This document shows, piece by piece, positions 12,914 through 23,455 of a stretch of 64,000 nt of DNA; position 1 is the stretch's first letter, and every line of letters begins with the position of its first letter. This DNA comes from Gloeophyllum trabeum ATCC 11539 (lineage: Eukaryota; Basidiomycota; Agaricomycetes; Gloeophyllales; Gloeophyllaceae). The notes under the pieces were generated by a model. That model saw only the letters and a program-made list of their open reading frames with translations, searched no databases and was not told the origin of the DNA. The stretch spans positions 678,654 through 742,653 of the forward strand of contig NW_006920425.1 in NCBI RefSeq assembly GCF_000344685.1, in the 5' to 3' direction. Position numbers and translations under genes: made by a program.

Positions 12914-14554
12914 ATGTATCTCCCGGATTTCAATCACTCAAGTACTCAAGCCCCAGGCGCGGCTATACACCCTGCCGATCTTCTAGACATCTCATCACCG
13001 AATAACGATGTATGTGATAACTTGAATGACTGTCGGACCCTCTCCAATATTGTCTGGAGCTGTCTCGCGACGATCTTTGCGTGCACGTGGGTCGCAATCC
13101 ACTGTAACATTCCACCTCCGCACCAGTCGTGGTTCAGGAAGCTCGGCCGCCGTCTAAAAACTACAATTGTTGCTATCATTGCCCCGGAGCTCGTAGTTTT
13201 CTGGGCGACCAAACAGTGGCTTACATCAAGGACGCTGGCCGAGGAATATGCGAGTGCGTACATATTGTGACTGGCATTGACTAGCTGAGTTGACCGCGTT
13301 ATAGAAAGCCGTAGCTGGACACAGACGCATGGCTTTTTCGCCATTATGGGAGGCTTCGTCATATATTGCGGGGATAAGCCTGTAAGGGTACTTCACCCCT
13401 ACAAGGACTTAGGCTCATTGGGGTCCGCTCTACCTGAGCATCAATGCAGTTGTGGTGTCGATTGCAGCGAAGTGGCATGCTCACAGCGCATACATATTGC
13501 GCCGCAGTCCTCAGGTTCAAGGAGCACTGACTGCCACCAGGTTTGTGATGAGGCTTCGCCTTCCCCTTTACCGCAGTCTGTGTCGCGCGTCTCTGAACTC
13601 CTCCATCCGATGGCCTCTTGCGGGGGACTAGCACCCACATCCCGTCCTGATGAATTTGACATCGCCATGCTGCCTTTCCCTGACATTACGGAGGAGGAGA
13701 TCAACGATAAGAGCAAGGGCGACTGGCTTTCGAAGGGCTTTGCAATCCTTCAGACCTCGTGGTTCATCTTCCAATGTATCGCGCGTCGTGCCCAGCACTT
13801 ACCGCTCACCGAACTCGAACTGGCTACCTGCGCATTTGCCGCGCTCAACGCTGTGATTTACGCTTTTTGGTGGCGGAAGCCACAGTCTGTGGCATGTCCG
13901 TATGCGATTGGCAGACGCCAACGCGCAAATTTGGGATATCCGGATGACGGGTGCGACGCCGGATGCAGCAGTCTCAATGATTCTTACATCTCCCCGCAGT
14001 CAGCTGTTGTCCCGAATCCTTGGTGTAAGGACGTCGCTATCAGCCTCTCCTGCAGTTTGACCGCTGTCTGTAACTACATGTCGTTTGGTGTCACTGGACC
14101 TGTGGCAACATTCGTGCAAGTCCTGGCACCGGATGACATCGCCGAGGATAGAGTGTACGTGGACGAGTACTATGCCGGAGAACTAGCGGATAGCGATGTT
14201 GTGATACTGTCGTTAGTGCTAGCAGCATGCTCGGCCGTCTTCGGCGCCATCCATTGCATCGCCTGGTCACTCGAATTTCCCTCCCGCGCGGAACAAGTGC
14301 TCTGGCGGACGTGCGCGCTCGGGATAACGTGCATTCCCCTTCTGGAGTTTCCGACGGTCTGGATTCTGCCCGGGATATTGGACAAACACGGGATCGTCAC
14401 ATTCTATTTGACTGCGCTGTTTGGTGTGATAGGTATCTTGATATACGGCCTCGCTCGAATCATCCTCCTGGTGCTCTCCTTCCTCTGCCTTAGGTCCCTC
14501 CCTGTCGGTGCATTCAAAGCCGTTTCCTGGATGAACTTTGTTCCCCACATATAG
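12914..14554 (+). CDS. Multi-span membrane protein, agaricomycete family, copy 1
   Basis: Two exons, 12914-13253 and 13305-14554, with a 51-nt intron; together 529 residues in one frame. The ATG at 12914 gives MYLPDFNHS. Conserved-looking blocks are DCRTLSNIVWSCLATIFAC, IIAPELVVFWATKQW, TQTHGFFAIMGGFV, QTSWFIFQCIAR, HLPLTELELATCAFAALNA and, at the end, LRSLPVGAFKAVSWMNFVPH. At least six hydrophobic helices are visible. The same blocks occur in the gene at 30141-31600, which has an intron at the equivalent position just before the (K/S)-W-(T/S)-(Q/K)-T-H block. This copy carries a longer polar loop between the second and third helices (about codons 130-215). The family is widespread in Agaricomycetes; its function is unknown. 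The exon model is well supported by the paralogue. Confidence 0.82.
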
Positions 14555-15062
14555 CCCTTCTTCAATGCCCTGTCATCCGTACCTGTCAGCTACTTCTGTA
14601 GTGGAGCGTCGGACAGTTCTCGTCTCGCCGCTGTATTTTTACACCTTCGTCCTCAGTCGGGCCTGTCCAGGGCGACTTTCTTGCGTTGCTCCACCTTTTC
14701 CATCTCACGCAAGCCCGCGTAGTGCCACTACTGGTTCTTACCTATTACATTCTCCTGGGCAGCATATCGTAGATCTACCAAGCTCTCTCAAACTCTCCCG
14801 TGTCAACCAAAGTGGTGATGGTACCGCTTTCAGTCGTCGTCAGTTCAGCATAGTTAGTATCTAAGCGGCATATCTCGCTGCAAGTATGCGCCTGCGCAAT
14901 TGACCGCAATGAACCAGCGCGGAGATGGTATCTCTTGCACTGCACGTCGTCAACCCAGCATAAATCAATATCATACATTCACCTTTTGGCTTCCTATTCG
15001 TACATATTATACATGCTTCGTTACCTCACACCTCCAGGCTCGCTCGTTCACAAGGCAGGGGT
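14555..15062. other. Short convergent intergenic region
   Basis: Lies between the 3' ends of two genes running toward each other. No feature is recognised. Confidence 0.5.
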
Positions 15063-16298
15063 TCACCCAACGGTCACTACCCGTCCAAACGTGCCTCCCG
15101 TGCCCCAGATTCCCCTCCTAAGACACGCGAGCTGCACGATCTGCGAGTGGTCGATGAACAGGTTCGCAGTCGCGCCCGTGTTCTGGATGTGATAGGAGAA
15201 CACTAGAGCAAGCAACGTTATGTAAATGGGACTCTAGAAAGGACGGCAGGAAGCGCACCTTCGGGCTCGGCAGCCTCGAACATGACCTTATCTGTAGGCA
15301 GCTTCGAGTTGATACCGCTGATCACGTCGGTCCGCCAGGACTTGACGTTCTCGGTGATGCCCTCGGATTCAATCATTATCATCTACAGCCCGCTTTCGTC
15401 AGTAACATGGTACGGCGCAGAGCACGGGAGCAAATACGGACATGAGCGCCGGCGTTCAGGAAGTTGTGCGCGCGCTCGATGACCCAGCCGACGTCGCGTG
15501 TGCCGGCGGATTCGAGTTCCTCGACGGAGGCGTCTCCGCCTGCGCCCCATTGAATCTGCCAATGATTTAGAATAACGGTAATGAATGTGGTGGGGATACT
15601 ACGTACCCCGACTTCAGGCTTGGGTTTTAAGCCGTGCTGAGCGGTCAATTCGATGAGGAATTGCCAGTCGGATGTAGGGATGGAGAGGAAGCCGGAGGAA
15701 ATCTCGAGCACGTCGAAGCTGTTGTTGAAGGTTTAGGATGTAATCACTGGTCTGGGACCGGTCCCCACGTACCCGACATCCTTGCAAGCTCGGAGGTACC
15801 TCGAAATCTGGTCCTTGCTCCCGCCCGAGGTAGCAATGACGCGCTCAATGAATCCTCCAGTACTAACATAACAGTCTTTGCAACAAGAAAGCGTGAGTTG
15901 AATGATATCCTTCCTCTCCGTTGCCAGATTCACCACTTACTGTGCTTGTGTGCTGTGTCGATAAACGCCTTCAACCTCTCTACCGGCATCAACGAGAAGC
16001 TGCCTCCCGCAAATTTAATCCCATCCACGTATTCTCCCCAATCACTGAGCAGCTCGTCAATGTATGTCTGCCCGACAGGGGCGTAGTAGGGTCCGCGAAT
16101 CTCGGTCAGTCCGTGCTGCCGTGGTTTCGGCGGGAGCGGGTTCGTCGGGAGAAACTCGAATCCCGTGCCAGTCGGACGAACTTTGTTCTGTGACGCTCGG
16201 GGAGTGGCGGAGAGGAATCGACGAGATACGGAGGAAGTAGGGATTCTGGCAGAGCGGAATACCCCCGTGAGTGGGCGAAGGGTGCGTAGCATGGACAT
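15063..16298 (-). CDS. ComA/HSA32-like protein (phosphosulfolactate synthase family), mitochondrial-type leader
   Basis: Six exons on the minus strand: 15941-16298, 15773-15875, 15607-15718, 15442-15555, 15259-15382 and 15063-15202, giving 316 residues. All introns are 51-65 nt with GT-AG ends. Family motifs in order are HGLTEIRGPYYAPVG, YVDGIKFAGGSFSLMP, CYVSTGGFIERV, VLEISSGFLSIP, KPKPEVGIQWGAGGD, SAGTRDVGWVIERA, MIMIESEGITENV, VMFEAAEPE and FIDHSQIVQLACLRRGIWGT, i.e. a complete TIM-barrel enzyme core. The archaeal/bacterial enzyme adds sulfite to phosphoenolpyruvate for coenzyme M or sulfolactate; plant HSA32 is a relative with a heat-tolerance role. The first 35 residues are Arg/Ser-rich without acids (RRFLSA near the end), suggesting mitochondrial import. 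The true reaction in fungi is unknown. Divergent from the DUF3669 gene across about 700 bp. Confidence 0.88.
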
Positions 16299-16993
16299 GT
16301 TTGGTGGTGTGGTAGTGACGGGACATCATCGCGAATTGGGTATATCTACTTGCGCACTGTAACAGTGTCAGAGGTTGCGTCAGAGAGGAGTCCCGTTCTG
16401 CGTAGTTGGAGAGGTGCTCATTGAACATGACGTCATTCTGCCACACTCCCACGCTTCAGAGAAGCCACCTACATTCCACGTGCGTCCCGTTTCGGATAAG
16501 CTTCGACGGTTAAGATTACGAGCACAGGCACCAGCTGTCCTGCAGTAGTTCGTAGCTTCCATCCGCCGTGTCGCAGAGCCCGAGTGTCTGTTCGAGGGAG
16601 AGCGCGACGGAGATCATGGTTCTCCATCTGCACCGTCCTTGTCGTAGCATGATCGCTGCCACGCATCTCATGGCAGAGGCCGCTGTCCATTCTGAGTTTC
16701 ATGGGCATACCTTGCCCTGACGGTACGCACAGCGACTTCCCCGCTTTGCGGCCGACGCGGCGCTGCCAACCGCTGTCGGCGGGGTGCCTGGGCTACGGCA
16801 CTTGCTTGCCCCCATATTTCCTGTAGGCATTCACTCAGTCGTGTCAGTCGACTCGAAACGCGGCAGTCGGGTGAGCAATGGACGCACTTGTGCTACAGGG
16901 CTCCGAGCATCGTCCACCACTTGCAGCATAAAAGACCGGCCCTGGAGGCCCCATGGATGCATCGAACTCGCACCTTTCATCGCCTACACACTC
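16299..16993. promoter_or_regulatory. Shared divergent promoter region
   Basis: About 700 bp between two divergently transcribed start codons (16298 minus, 16994 plus). It contains a GC-rich stretch near 16740-16790. No individual factor site can be named with confidence. Confidence 0.4.
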
Positions 16994-17905
16994 ATGTCGA
17001 CCCAAGCCAGCAAGACCGCGTCGGGCTCGTATGCCTCCGTCTACGTCCTAGGCGGCACGGCGTACAAGTCCTTTGCCCGCGAATTCGAGGGCGCGAAGAA
17101 CGAGTTCGACGCGCTCGCGAGCGTGTACACCACCTGCAACCCCGGCGCGTTCCTCCTCGCGCCCAAGCCGATCGCCCTCCAGAACGCCGACAAGAGCGTC
17201 GACCCCGCGTTTGCGGGGGAGGCTGTCCCCGCCGACGTCGTGGCGGAACTGGGGAAGCTGCCGCCGCCCGCGATCGCGATGGAGCGCATCTACGACATCC
17301 CGGACGCGCTCAAGGGCGCGCTGGCGCAGATCATCAAGCTCGACGAGAAGAAGGCGCCGGAGATCAAGTTGTGCCTGCTGGGCATGGGCCGCGAGGCGAT
17401 CAGGGGCCCGGTGAGCCTCGCCAGCGTGCTGCTGACCCCGACTACGTACGCGGACCTCGCACAGCGGGTGAAGGGCGCGGTGGCGCTGCCGCCAGTCGAA
17501 GATGTCGTGCGCGGGATAGGGGCGGCGGTCGCGCGGATCCATTGGAGGGCGGGGTACGATGCGAATGACATCGAGTTTGCGATGGGCGCGGATGGGAGTG
17601 GGCATGTGAAATTCTTCGTCTTTGATTTCAACAAGGTAGGTGTTGTTTCGGAGCATGGCTCAGTTCAGACGCAGTGCTGAACGGCGTCGCAGATGGAGCG
17701 CGTCGGCGAGAAGCCGGATACGGACAAGCTGGTCAAGGCGTTCAGGAGCAACAACAAGTATTATCCACTTTCGGGGGCGCTGTTCGAAGTGCTGAAGGCG
17801 GGATATGAGAGTCAGCTCGACGGGGCGTCTAAGGAGAAGGGGGAGGCATTCTTGGCTGCGCTGACCAAGTCGTCTGCGGAGAAAGAAAAGAGTGGGACGG
17901 CCTAG
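16994..17905 (+). CDS. DUF3669 (zinc finger protein-associated) domain protein
   Basis: Two exons, 16994-17635 and 17693-17905, separated by a 57-nt intron; 284 residues. The ATG at 16994 (MSTQASKTASGSYASVYV) was chosen over an upstream in-frame ATG at 16784 because homology-like sequence begins there. The diagnostic block is IHWRAGYDANDIEFAMG followed by FFVFDFNK at the exon junction, which matches the DUF3669 pattern of an alcohol/kinase-like His-x-x-(A/G)-x-D-x-N-D-(I/V)-E-F core. The start (SGSYASVYVLGG, then AYKSFAREFEGAKNEFDAL) resembles a degenerate kinase P-loop and the K/E pair of small-molecule kinases. The family is abundant in fungi and biochemically uncharacterised. Exon 2 ends in a Lys/Glu-rich tail. 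Confidence 0.82.
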
Positions 17906-18089
17906 AGGAGAGCATGACCGGGTTTGGAAGCGAGACCTATGTACTTCGGCTTCTTGGGAGATTAGATCCAAGCATGTGCTTCAGCAGCGACTGCACACTG
18001 GTCATGGTGGAAGTGATATTCAAAGCTGCGTAGCGTTTGATCATTCGCGCAAACTCCATCAACAAAGACAAAAAATTCGGATGTCCAAC

Positions 18090-18323
18090 TCACCAGTACC
18101 TTCCGGTTCGGTCGTGACACATACCTCTATAGTAGAGCCGCTGGAACTCGATCCCCCGCTCCCTGCACGCCTCCGCTTTCGTATTCCAACCATAGTCGAT
18201 CTTCTCCTGGAGCGTCCTTCCCTCATCCCCGGCCTTGCCCTCGCCACACTCCACCAATATCCTCCTCCTCGTCCCGTCCTGGCCATCCCAGAAGCATGAT
18301 TGCAGACCATCGATGATCTGCAA
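18090..18323 (-). pseudogene. C-terminal fragment of F-box-like family gene
   Basis: Only the last ~60 codons of the family are present: CFWDGQDGTRRRILVECGEG, GRTLQEKIDYGWNTKAEACR and ERGIEFQRLYY. This is closest to the end of the intact gene at 50240-51331 (ECGEGKA, then EACREREIEFRRLYY). In the intact gene the Tyr-Tyr is followed at once by TAG; here one T is missing, so reading continues into RGMCHDRTGRYW before stopping. No upstream part of the gene is found nearby on this strand in the right order. It is a relic of a duplication. Confidence 0.75.
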
Positions 18324-18502
18324 TGGGACAGCAGGTCCATAGCGAAAGGGAGGCAGGCAACAGAGGAACGAGTGGCTAGCGGAAGGAGGAGGACGACTAT
18401 TGTGCCGTTCTTACACCCAGCGTGGAGGCTGGTATGAATATCCTGAGGGGGAAGGGGCAGGATAGTGCATCACTCACCCGTTTAACACGCCTCCCGTCCA
18501 TT

Positions 18503-19300
18503 TCAGTACAAACACCCGAACTCGATCCCTTTCTCTTTACAACCCTGCGCGACCGCATCCAACCCAATGACCTTTTCTGCCCCCGCCTCCCCACACTCGA
18601 CCAGCATTCTCCTCGTCTGTCCCTTCCAGAAGCCCGAGCGCAGGGCATTGTGGATGCCCCACTTCGTCAGCATCTCGAATTTGTAAAAATCCCACTCGCC
18701 TCGCACGGCCTCCATATGAGAGAAGTGGTCGACCTCCAGCGCGATCGTGCCAAGGCTGCGCGGCAGGTGGTTGCGCAGATACGACAGCGGGAACGGGCGG
18801 TTCAGCCGCAGACACCTGAGGTTGGGGAAGTGGCCCAGCGAGGCAGGGTCCGGCTCGCAGAAGAGCTTGACCGAGGTGACGTGCGAGAACACAGGCGATA
18901 CGCGTCGAGGGCGGTAATCGGGCTGCGAGGAGTACCACCAGCGATATTCGTCCTCGGGGGAAGGGGAAGCCGTTGAGTGAGCGATACAGCCGAAATGAGG
19001 TGAGGCCGTAGTAGTGGGATACGAAGTCTGTAATGTCAATCTCATGGGAGGTGACGTCCAGTGACTGGCACCCGGGAATCAGGTCGACGATGGCGGCAGG
19101 GGTCACTATATCCTCACACCAGCGGTCCTCGTCCGGAAACGGGAGGAAGACGACGGTAACCTCCGAGCAAGGGGACTTGGTGTGCATGCGCGGAATGGAA
19201 CGCCATACTTCGATGATGATGTTGTCAAGGAGTTCAGGAGGGAAGTGAAGGAAAGGCCGGAAGGTCGGGAGGGAAGCTGCAGTTGAATGTGAGGACAACG
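18503..19300 (-). pseudogene. F-box-like family gene with internal deletion and frameshift
   Basis: The 5' part reads HFPPELLDNIIIEVWRSIPR (F-box-like start), then jumps to VVFLPFPDEDRW, IVDLIPGCQSLDV and DITDFVSHYYGLTSFRLYRS. Compared with the intact gene at 50240, about 70 codons containing the LVNRQW...FRYVYI block are missing. The frame then breaks at a run of five C on the minus strand (plus 18956-18960); in the next frame it continues EDEYRWWYSSQPDYRP, LFCEPDPASLGHFPNLRCLR, SYLRNHLPRSLGTIALEVD, SGFWKGQTRRMLVECGEAG and GIEFGCLY, ending at 18503. Removing one C would restore the frame (observation only; it could also be a sequencing error). No ATG precedes the F-box in frame close by. Confidence 0.75.
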
Positions 19301-20635
19301 TGACTTCGCATGCTCTGGAGTTTAGCAGCAACAAAGTCCTGTAGCTCCAGCTTTTACAAAGGGCCTTCAGGGATATCGAGTGTGCATTCTGTGCGGTTAC
19401 AGTTGAGTGGCAGTGCCAAAAGGATGAGGCGCCGACTGTCCCGTGGGAACCTCCCCCTTGTGGCAGAACAGGGCAGAACATGTACTTACATATGAGGACG
19501 TTCTACTAGGATTCTATCGCAATGAATTTGACCGCAGCTCTCTTGGTCCCTCGTAATCGAGCGAGGATCCACGCACCATGTTCAGTTTGAATTCAAGCTC
19601 TCGCTAATCCCGAGCTCAGGGTAGACTCGAAGGGCACGGCCATGTTGTGCTCCCGGATCTGACCACCGTATTTTTCTGCTCTGGGGAGAGGGAGGGACCG
19701 TTTTGTTGCTTCAAATCCAAGGAATCAAATTACTCACCGGACAAAGTGATGAAATGCCGGAGCATGGGGGTGAAAGTCCGGAACCCCCTCTTGCAATACA
19801 ATCAGAGCGCAAGCTCAGTTGCCAAGCCAAGACAGCTTTCATGGTCTCCAAGCCACTAGACGTTCGTTTGAAAACCATTCTTAAACGCACAATCGCCGAG
19901 ATTGTGCTCCTTGTTCCGGACAATGGTCTATGCGAGCTTGAGCACGTTTGTGTGTCCGCAGGCCAAGTACGGTGGGGCTGGTATATGATGATTTTATGTC
20001 CACCCGGCACTGCATGCGTAGCCCATCTCCTGTAATAGCAAACCTCTCGTAAAAGGTGCTCTGGGATACACTGATGTGCGTCGAGTTACCAGAACCGGAA
20101 TAATGTGGATGTTGGATCAGCGACGGATAGGACTCACCGCGGAAACACTCGGCTCTGCGGTTCAAGTCACTACAGCTTCCGTTGAGAATGGTCTCTCGCC
20201 GCGAGCATGGCCATCACCTGCCAGATACTTTTGTGCTCGGGTCGTACCTGATGTCCTCTGGAGTTATGACACCGCGCTGAGCCTCCGTTGGGGCCGGTGC
20301 ACGAAGAGTTCCCGAGGAATCTGTAGACGTGAGTTCATTACCTCTTGCCAGAGGAGATTCGGCTGATGATGTGGCGGATTATGTCGGACACTCTCTTTCT
20401 AGCCAACCTGCGTCAACGCAGCGCGAACGATATACCACAATTAAATCAGTGGATAGGGTGATACTCCTGACGAACCGTATCAATTGCATTAATTGTCGGA
20501 GCATACAACCTTCAAGAAACTTCCATCCTAAGTCATCTCCTGATACCCTTCACTGAAGTGAAGACTTCATTATTTTATGGAAAATCCAGACAAACGAGAG
20601 TGCGTGACTTACGAACAGTTATTGTGCTTTATCGG
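19301..20635. other. Intergenic, no recognised gene
   Basis: Open frames of up to 110 codons on both strands show no family features. Probably decayed sequence between F-box-like copies. Confidence 0.45.
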
Positions 20636-21541
20636 CTAATCGAGCCGCATATCTTTGGATAAGGAGACACCATGGTCTTTACAAGCCTTCTCCGCTTCCT
20701 CCCACCCCTCAATTTTGTCGAGGGTACATTCAACGACAATGCGAAGGGGACGTTGATCCTGCTTCTCCTCCCTCAGTCCGATCTCGAGAGCTTCGTCAAG
20801 TCTCCACACAGACAACTCTTCAGACACTTGCCACACTGCTGGGCCTGACTCCGCTCTAGTATGGACACGTAGCGGACAGACGACAAGGGTGTCAAGACTG
20901 TCCGCAAATTTTCCGCTCCCGGGATGGAAATACATTGACGACCGGGGGTCACTAACCATGCGTAGAGTCTTGATACCTGCGTAGCGAGATACGAATTCGC
21001 AAACATTGACGGTTTTCCTCCCAGAGAACTCGGGAGACTCCCTGAGAGAGGTCTCCACCCGGACCTCCATCGCGACACAGCTGGGAATAAGCGCTGTGAT
21101 CTGTTCGTAATGAGAATCCGAGTCTTCGCTCCGCGGGTGAGCTATAGTGAGGTGACAGTTGGAAAATATGTTCCTCTTGTATTCGCTTGCAACAGCAGAT
21201 TCAAGCGCCAGCCCTCGGGTTTCCAGGTGTTTTGTTATATGGCGAGTATAGATTTGGAAGTCCTTGAAATTCTCGATATAAACATATCGAAAGTGGATAT
21301 CGTGGATGACGCGGCGCCACTCATGATTTACATGGCGAAAGCAGAAGTATAGTCTCCAGCGCACCGAAGAACCACTCTGAATAATGGTATATCCGTGGAA
21401 CTCAGGAGGAAGAGAGCACCATGCGTAGGTCAGGATGAGGTCGAAGAGCTCGGTGGGAAGATGTGGGCAATGCGCGCAGAACGTCGAAAAGGTGGAGCTA
21501 GTTGCGATGTCTGGAGGGCATATTGACTCCGAAAACGACAT
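20636..21541 (-). CDS. F-box-like family protein, intact single-exon copy
   Basis: An uninterrupted frame of 301 residues from the ATG at 21541. The N-terminal block CAHCPHLPTELFDLILTYAW is an F-box-like helix pair; it is followed by RWRLYFCFRHVNHEWRRVIH and DIHFRYVYIENF, which align with the intact gene at 50240 (LVNRQWSDIIYDVHFRYVYI). Family features later are ITALIPSCVAMEV, CEFVSRYAGIKTLRMV and the C-terminal RIVVECTLDKIEGWEEAEK plus KDHGVSLSK, corresponding to the ECGEG...GIEF ending of other copies. F-box proteins recruit substrates to SCF ubiquitin ligases; here substrate and even Skp1 binding are unproven. It lies 340 bp downstream of, and in the same direction as, the cysteine-rich gene at 21885-22305. 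Confidence 0.7.
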   Translation of the reverse strand: MSFSESICPPDIATSSTFSTFCAHCPHLPTELFDLILTYAWCSLPPEFHGYTIIQSGSSVRWRLYFCFRHVNHEWRRVIHDIHFRYVYIENFKDFQIYTRHITKHLETRGLALESAVASEYKRNIFSNCHLTIAHPRSEDSDSHYEQITALIPSCVAMEVRVETSLRESPEFSGRKTVNVCEFVSRYAGIKTLRMVSDPRSSMYFHPGSGKFADSLDTLVVCPLRVHTRAESGPAVWQVSEELSVWRLDEALEIGLREEKQDQRPLRIVVECTLDKIEGWEEAEKACKDHGVSLSKDMRLD

Positions 21542-21884
21542 TCCTGGTTAGAAGGGCTTGAAACTGCGTCCCTAAAACAAGACGAGCCACTAGTACTGTA
21601 AGGGCAGGAAGCATCAGCTCAATCGATTGTCACGGGGTCCCGGCAGCTCATTGGTCAATTTGAGCGTCTCTCACGCCACCCTGCATCAGAACCACAGAAT
21701 CGTCACTCTGTCGCAGACAGAAATATGTTTCATATTGAACTAAGTTGCCGGTGTTGCACAGGTAAATAGTCTCTCATCATCCAACATCTGGCTAAAACGT
21801 TTTACATTTTCTGCGTAGACGTGCAGGAGCTCTCTTGGGGCCCGCCGACTTATGTGGTTATCCGGGGACATTGTCGCCGTGCAC

Positions 21885-22305
21885 TCAGAGGATTTGCCCG
21901 AGGCACGTCTAATAAATGTATCAGCACCCTGGACGATCTCATGGGGTGGGTTTAAAAACTCACATCCAGGACGCACTCGAAGGTTACCCCAGGGACATTG
22001 GTGCAGCATGGCGTGGTGTTGTCACATAGCACATTACATACGTCAGGAACGCAGAACTACGGGCATACAACGCAGATCAGTTCTCGTGAAGACGGCACCG
22101 AAGGACCTCCGACGATACGCACCATGTCTGATAAATCCAGGTAGTTGACTCCATTGCAGACAGCTCCCGCGCAGCAGTCAGAATTGTTACTGCATGTTTG
22201 CAACAGGCACCCGACTTGACGGGCCTCGTAGAGGCTGGGACTTGCTACAACGGCACCAATGTAAGCGACGACAGCCGCGAGCTTGGCGACGGTAAGGAAT
22301 TGCAT
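21885..22305 (-). CDS. Small secreted cysteine-rich protein A (knottin-like, 12 Cys)
   Basis: Three coding exons, 22123-22305, 21964-22056 and 21885-21908, encode 99 residues. The ATG gives a signal peptide (MQFLTVAKLAAVVAYIGAVV, cut near ASP). The mature part has two cysteine clusters, each with a CC pair: CLLQTCSNNSDCCAGAVC and, in exon 2, CVPDVCNVLCDNTTPCC, followed by a late Cys in exon 2 and one in exon 3 (TCLGQIL). The C-C-CC-C spacing resembles the inhibitor cystine-knot pattern. Gene B at 48476-48927 has the same three-exon layout, the same 12 cysteines and equivalent intron positions, which confirms the model. Proteins of this class are secreted; their roles (defence, signalling, colonisation) are unknown here, and I assign none. 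Confidence 0.82.
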
Positions 22306-22431
22306 GTTACTACAGCTGGAGAAGAATCCTAGCATTGGAACTGCAGGTAAGACGAAACAGCTGAGTGACTTACTTGTTCTCCGCTGGCGTATTATATGGG
22401 CACTGATCATTTTGGCTGCGATTCCGCCCGG

Positions 22432-22438
22432 TATTTAT
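22432..22438 (-). promoter_or_regulatory. TATA-like box of secreted protein A
   Basis: ATAAATA on the minus strand within GCATAAATACC, about 130 bp upstream of the ATG. The equivalent gene B has GCATAAAAGG at a matching distance. A 5' leader intron follows in both genes, ending in TAG four bases before the ATG. Confidence 0.5.
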
Positions 22439-22497
22439 GCAGTCAAGCTGTTCCGCGAACTCCACAGAGTGACCGGTACCGGCATCGATATGTGGCA

Positions 22498-22621
22498 TAG
22501 GCCGGCTCCATTTCCTATGTTAGTCCAACCTTCTTCGACAAGTGCGATATATTACATGCCATAGAGTGTCCCCAGGACTACGCCACTCACATGTTCCTGA
22601 AGCGTATGACATTCTTACAGG
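22498..22621 (+). pseudogene. Remnant of an unknown divergent gene (copy in block A)
   Basis: The plus strand reads GSISYVSPTFFDKCDI, LHAIECPQDYATHMF and LKRMTFLQ, then stops. The same sequence family is found in reverse at 47986-48285 (GSIFHVSLIFFDKCNIF, then GPQDRATLF), again just upstream of, and divergent from, the cysteine-rich gene. DNA similarity is obvious (a shared TTCTTCGACAAGTGC). The protein family is not recognised. It is probably a fragment. Confidence 0.55.
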
Positions 22622-23134
22622 TGATTCCATATTTACCGTAATTTTGCCTGGCGCAATGCGCGAACACTCACGAAAATGCTTTATGGGTTATTGTAGTCTC
22701 CTATTCTCCTCAAGCCAGTTGATAGCAATCTCTCCGAGGTATGTTAGCTGACCAGACCGAATGCACGTACTCAGCCATGCCTACCATATGGAACTCCCGA
22801 AATATCGGACTGGCTATGAGATTACATGGAATATATTCGCTGGACGCGGATCTGTCAACCAAGCTGCCGCCAGTGACTTACATTTTCAATCAATCCAGGA
22901 CATCTGCATGCCGATGTGCTCCCTACATCGTCCAATATCGAATTCCTCCACTTCCCGGCTCATCGGCATTCATGAGGTCCACTCAGGCTGGGCGTCTCAA
23001 TCCTGATGCAAATCTAAAAGGTTACGCCCCAGCCAAGATTGTTGACTACACTCAGCATCTCGGCAGCGCGCGTTCTAGTTAATATCAGTGTGCTTTGAGT
23101 TGAATACGTGGCCTGAAATCTACCTGTAGGCTGT
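22622..23134. other. Intergenic, no recognised gene
   Basis: The only long frame (22741-23082, plus) shows no protein-family features. Confidence 0.45.
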
Positions 23135-23455
23135 CAGTCACAGCGGACAAGCACCGATGTCCTGCCACCGGACATTTGTCATTCATGAAATAGGTGGGAG
23201 AACATTTTCCTTGCATGCTCCGAAGTGGGACTTGGCAGAGACATAAAGAATGAGAGAACAATGTGAATCAAATGTCCCCTGATTTTTAGAGAGCATAGTA
23301 AATGTCCCGCGGATCTGCCTTTGTTCATTCAAGGGACATTCTCCATGTCCAGGTCGTGGTCCAACAAAGACCATTCCAGGAAAGTGTTCTCCCAACCGGG
23401 GCATGTTCATAGCATGCTCGCCGACGGGACATCGGTCTCTGCCCGCAGTGAGTAT
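23135..23455. mobile_element. Miniature inverted-repeat element (MITE-like), non-coding
   Basis: The two halves are imperfect inverted copies. On the left are ACCGATGTCCTGCC (about 23148) and GGTGGGAGAACATTTTCC (about 23192); reading the right half in reverse gives ACCGATGTCCCGTC and GGTTGGGAGAACACTTTCC. Matching blocks continue inward to within about 50 bp of the centre. GGGACATT-type motifs recur at least five times. There is no coding capacity. I could not define a convincing target-site duplication, so the ends are approximate. It could also be a fold-back transcript precursor. Confidence 0.55.
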
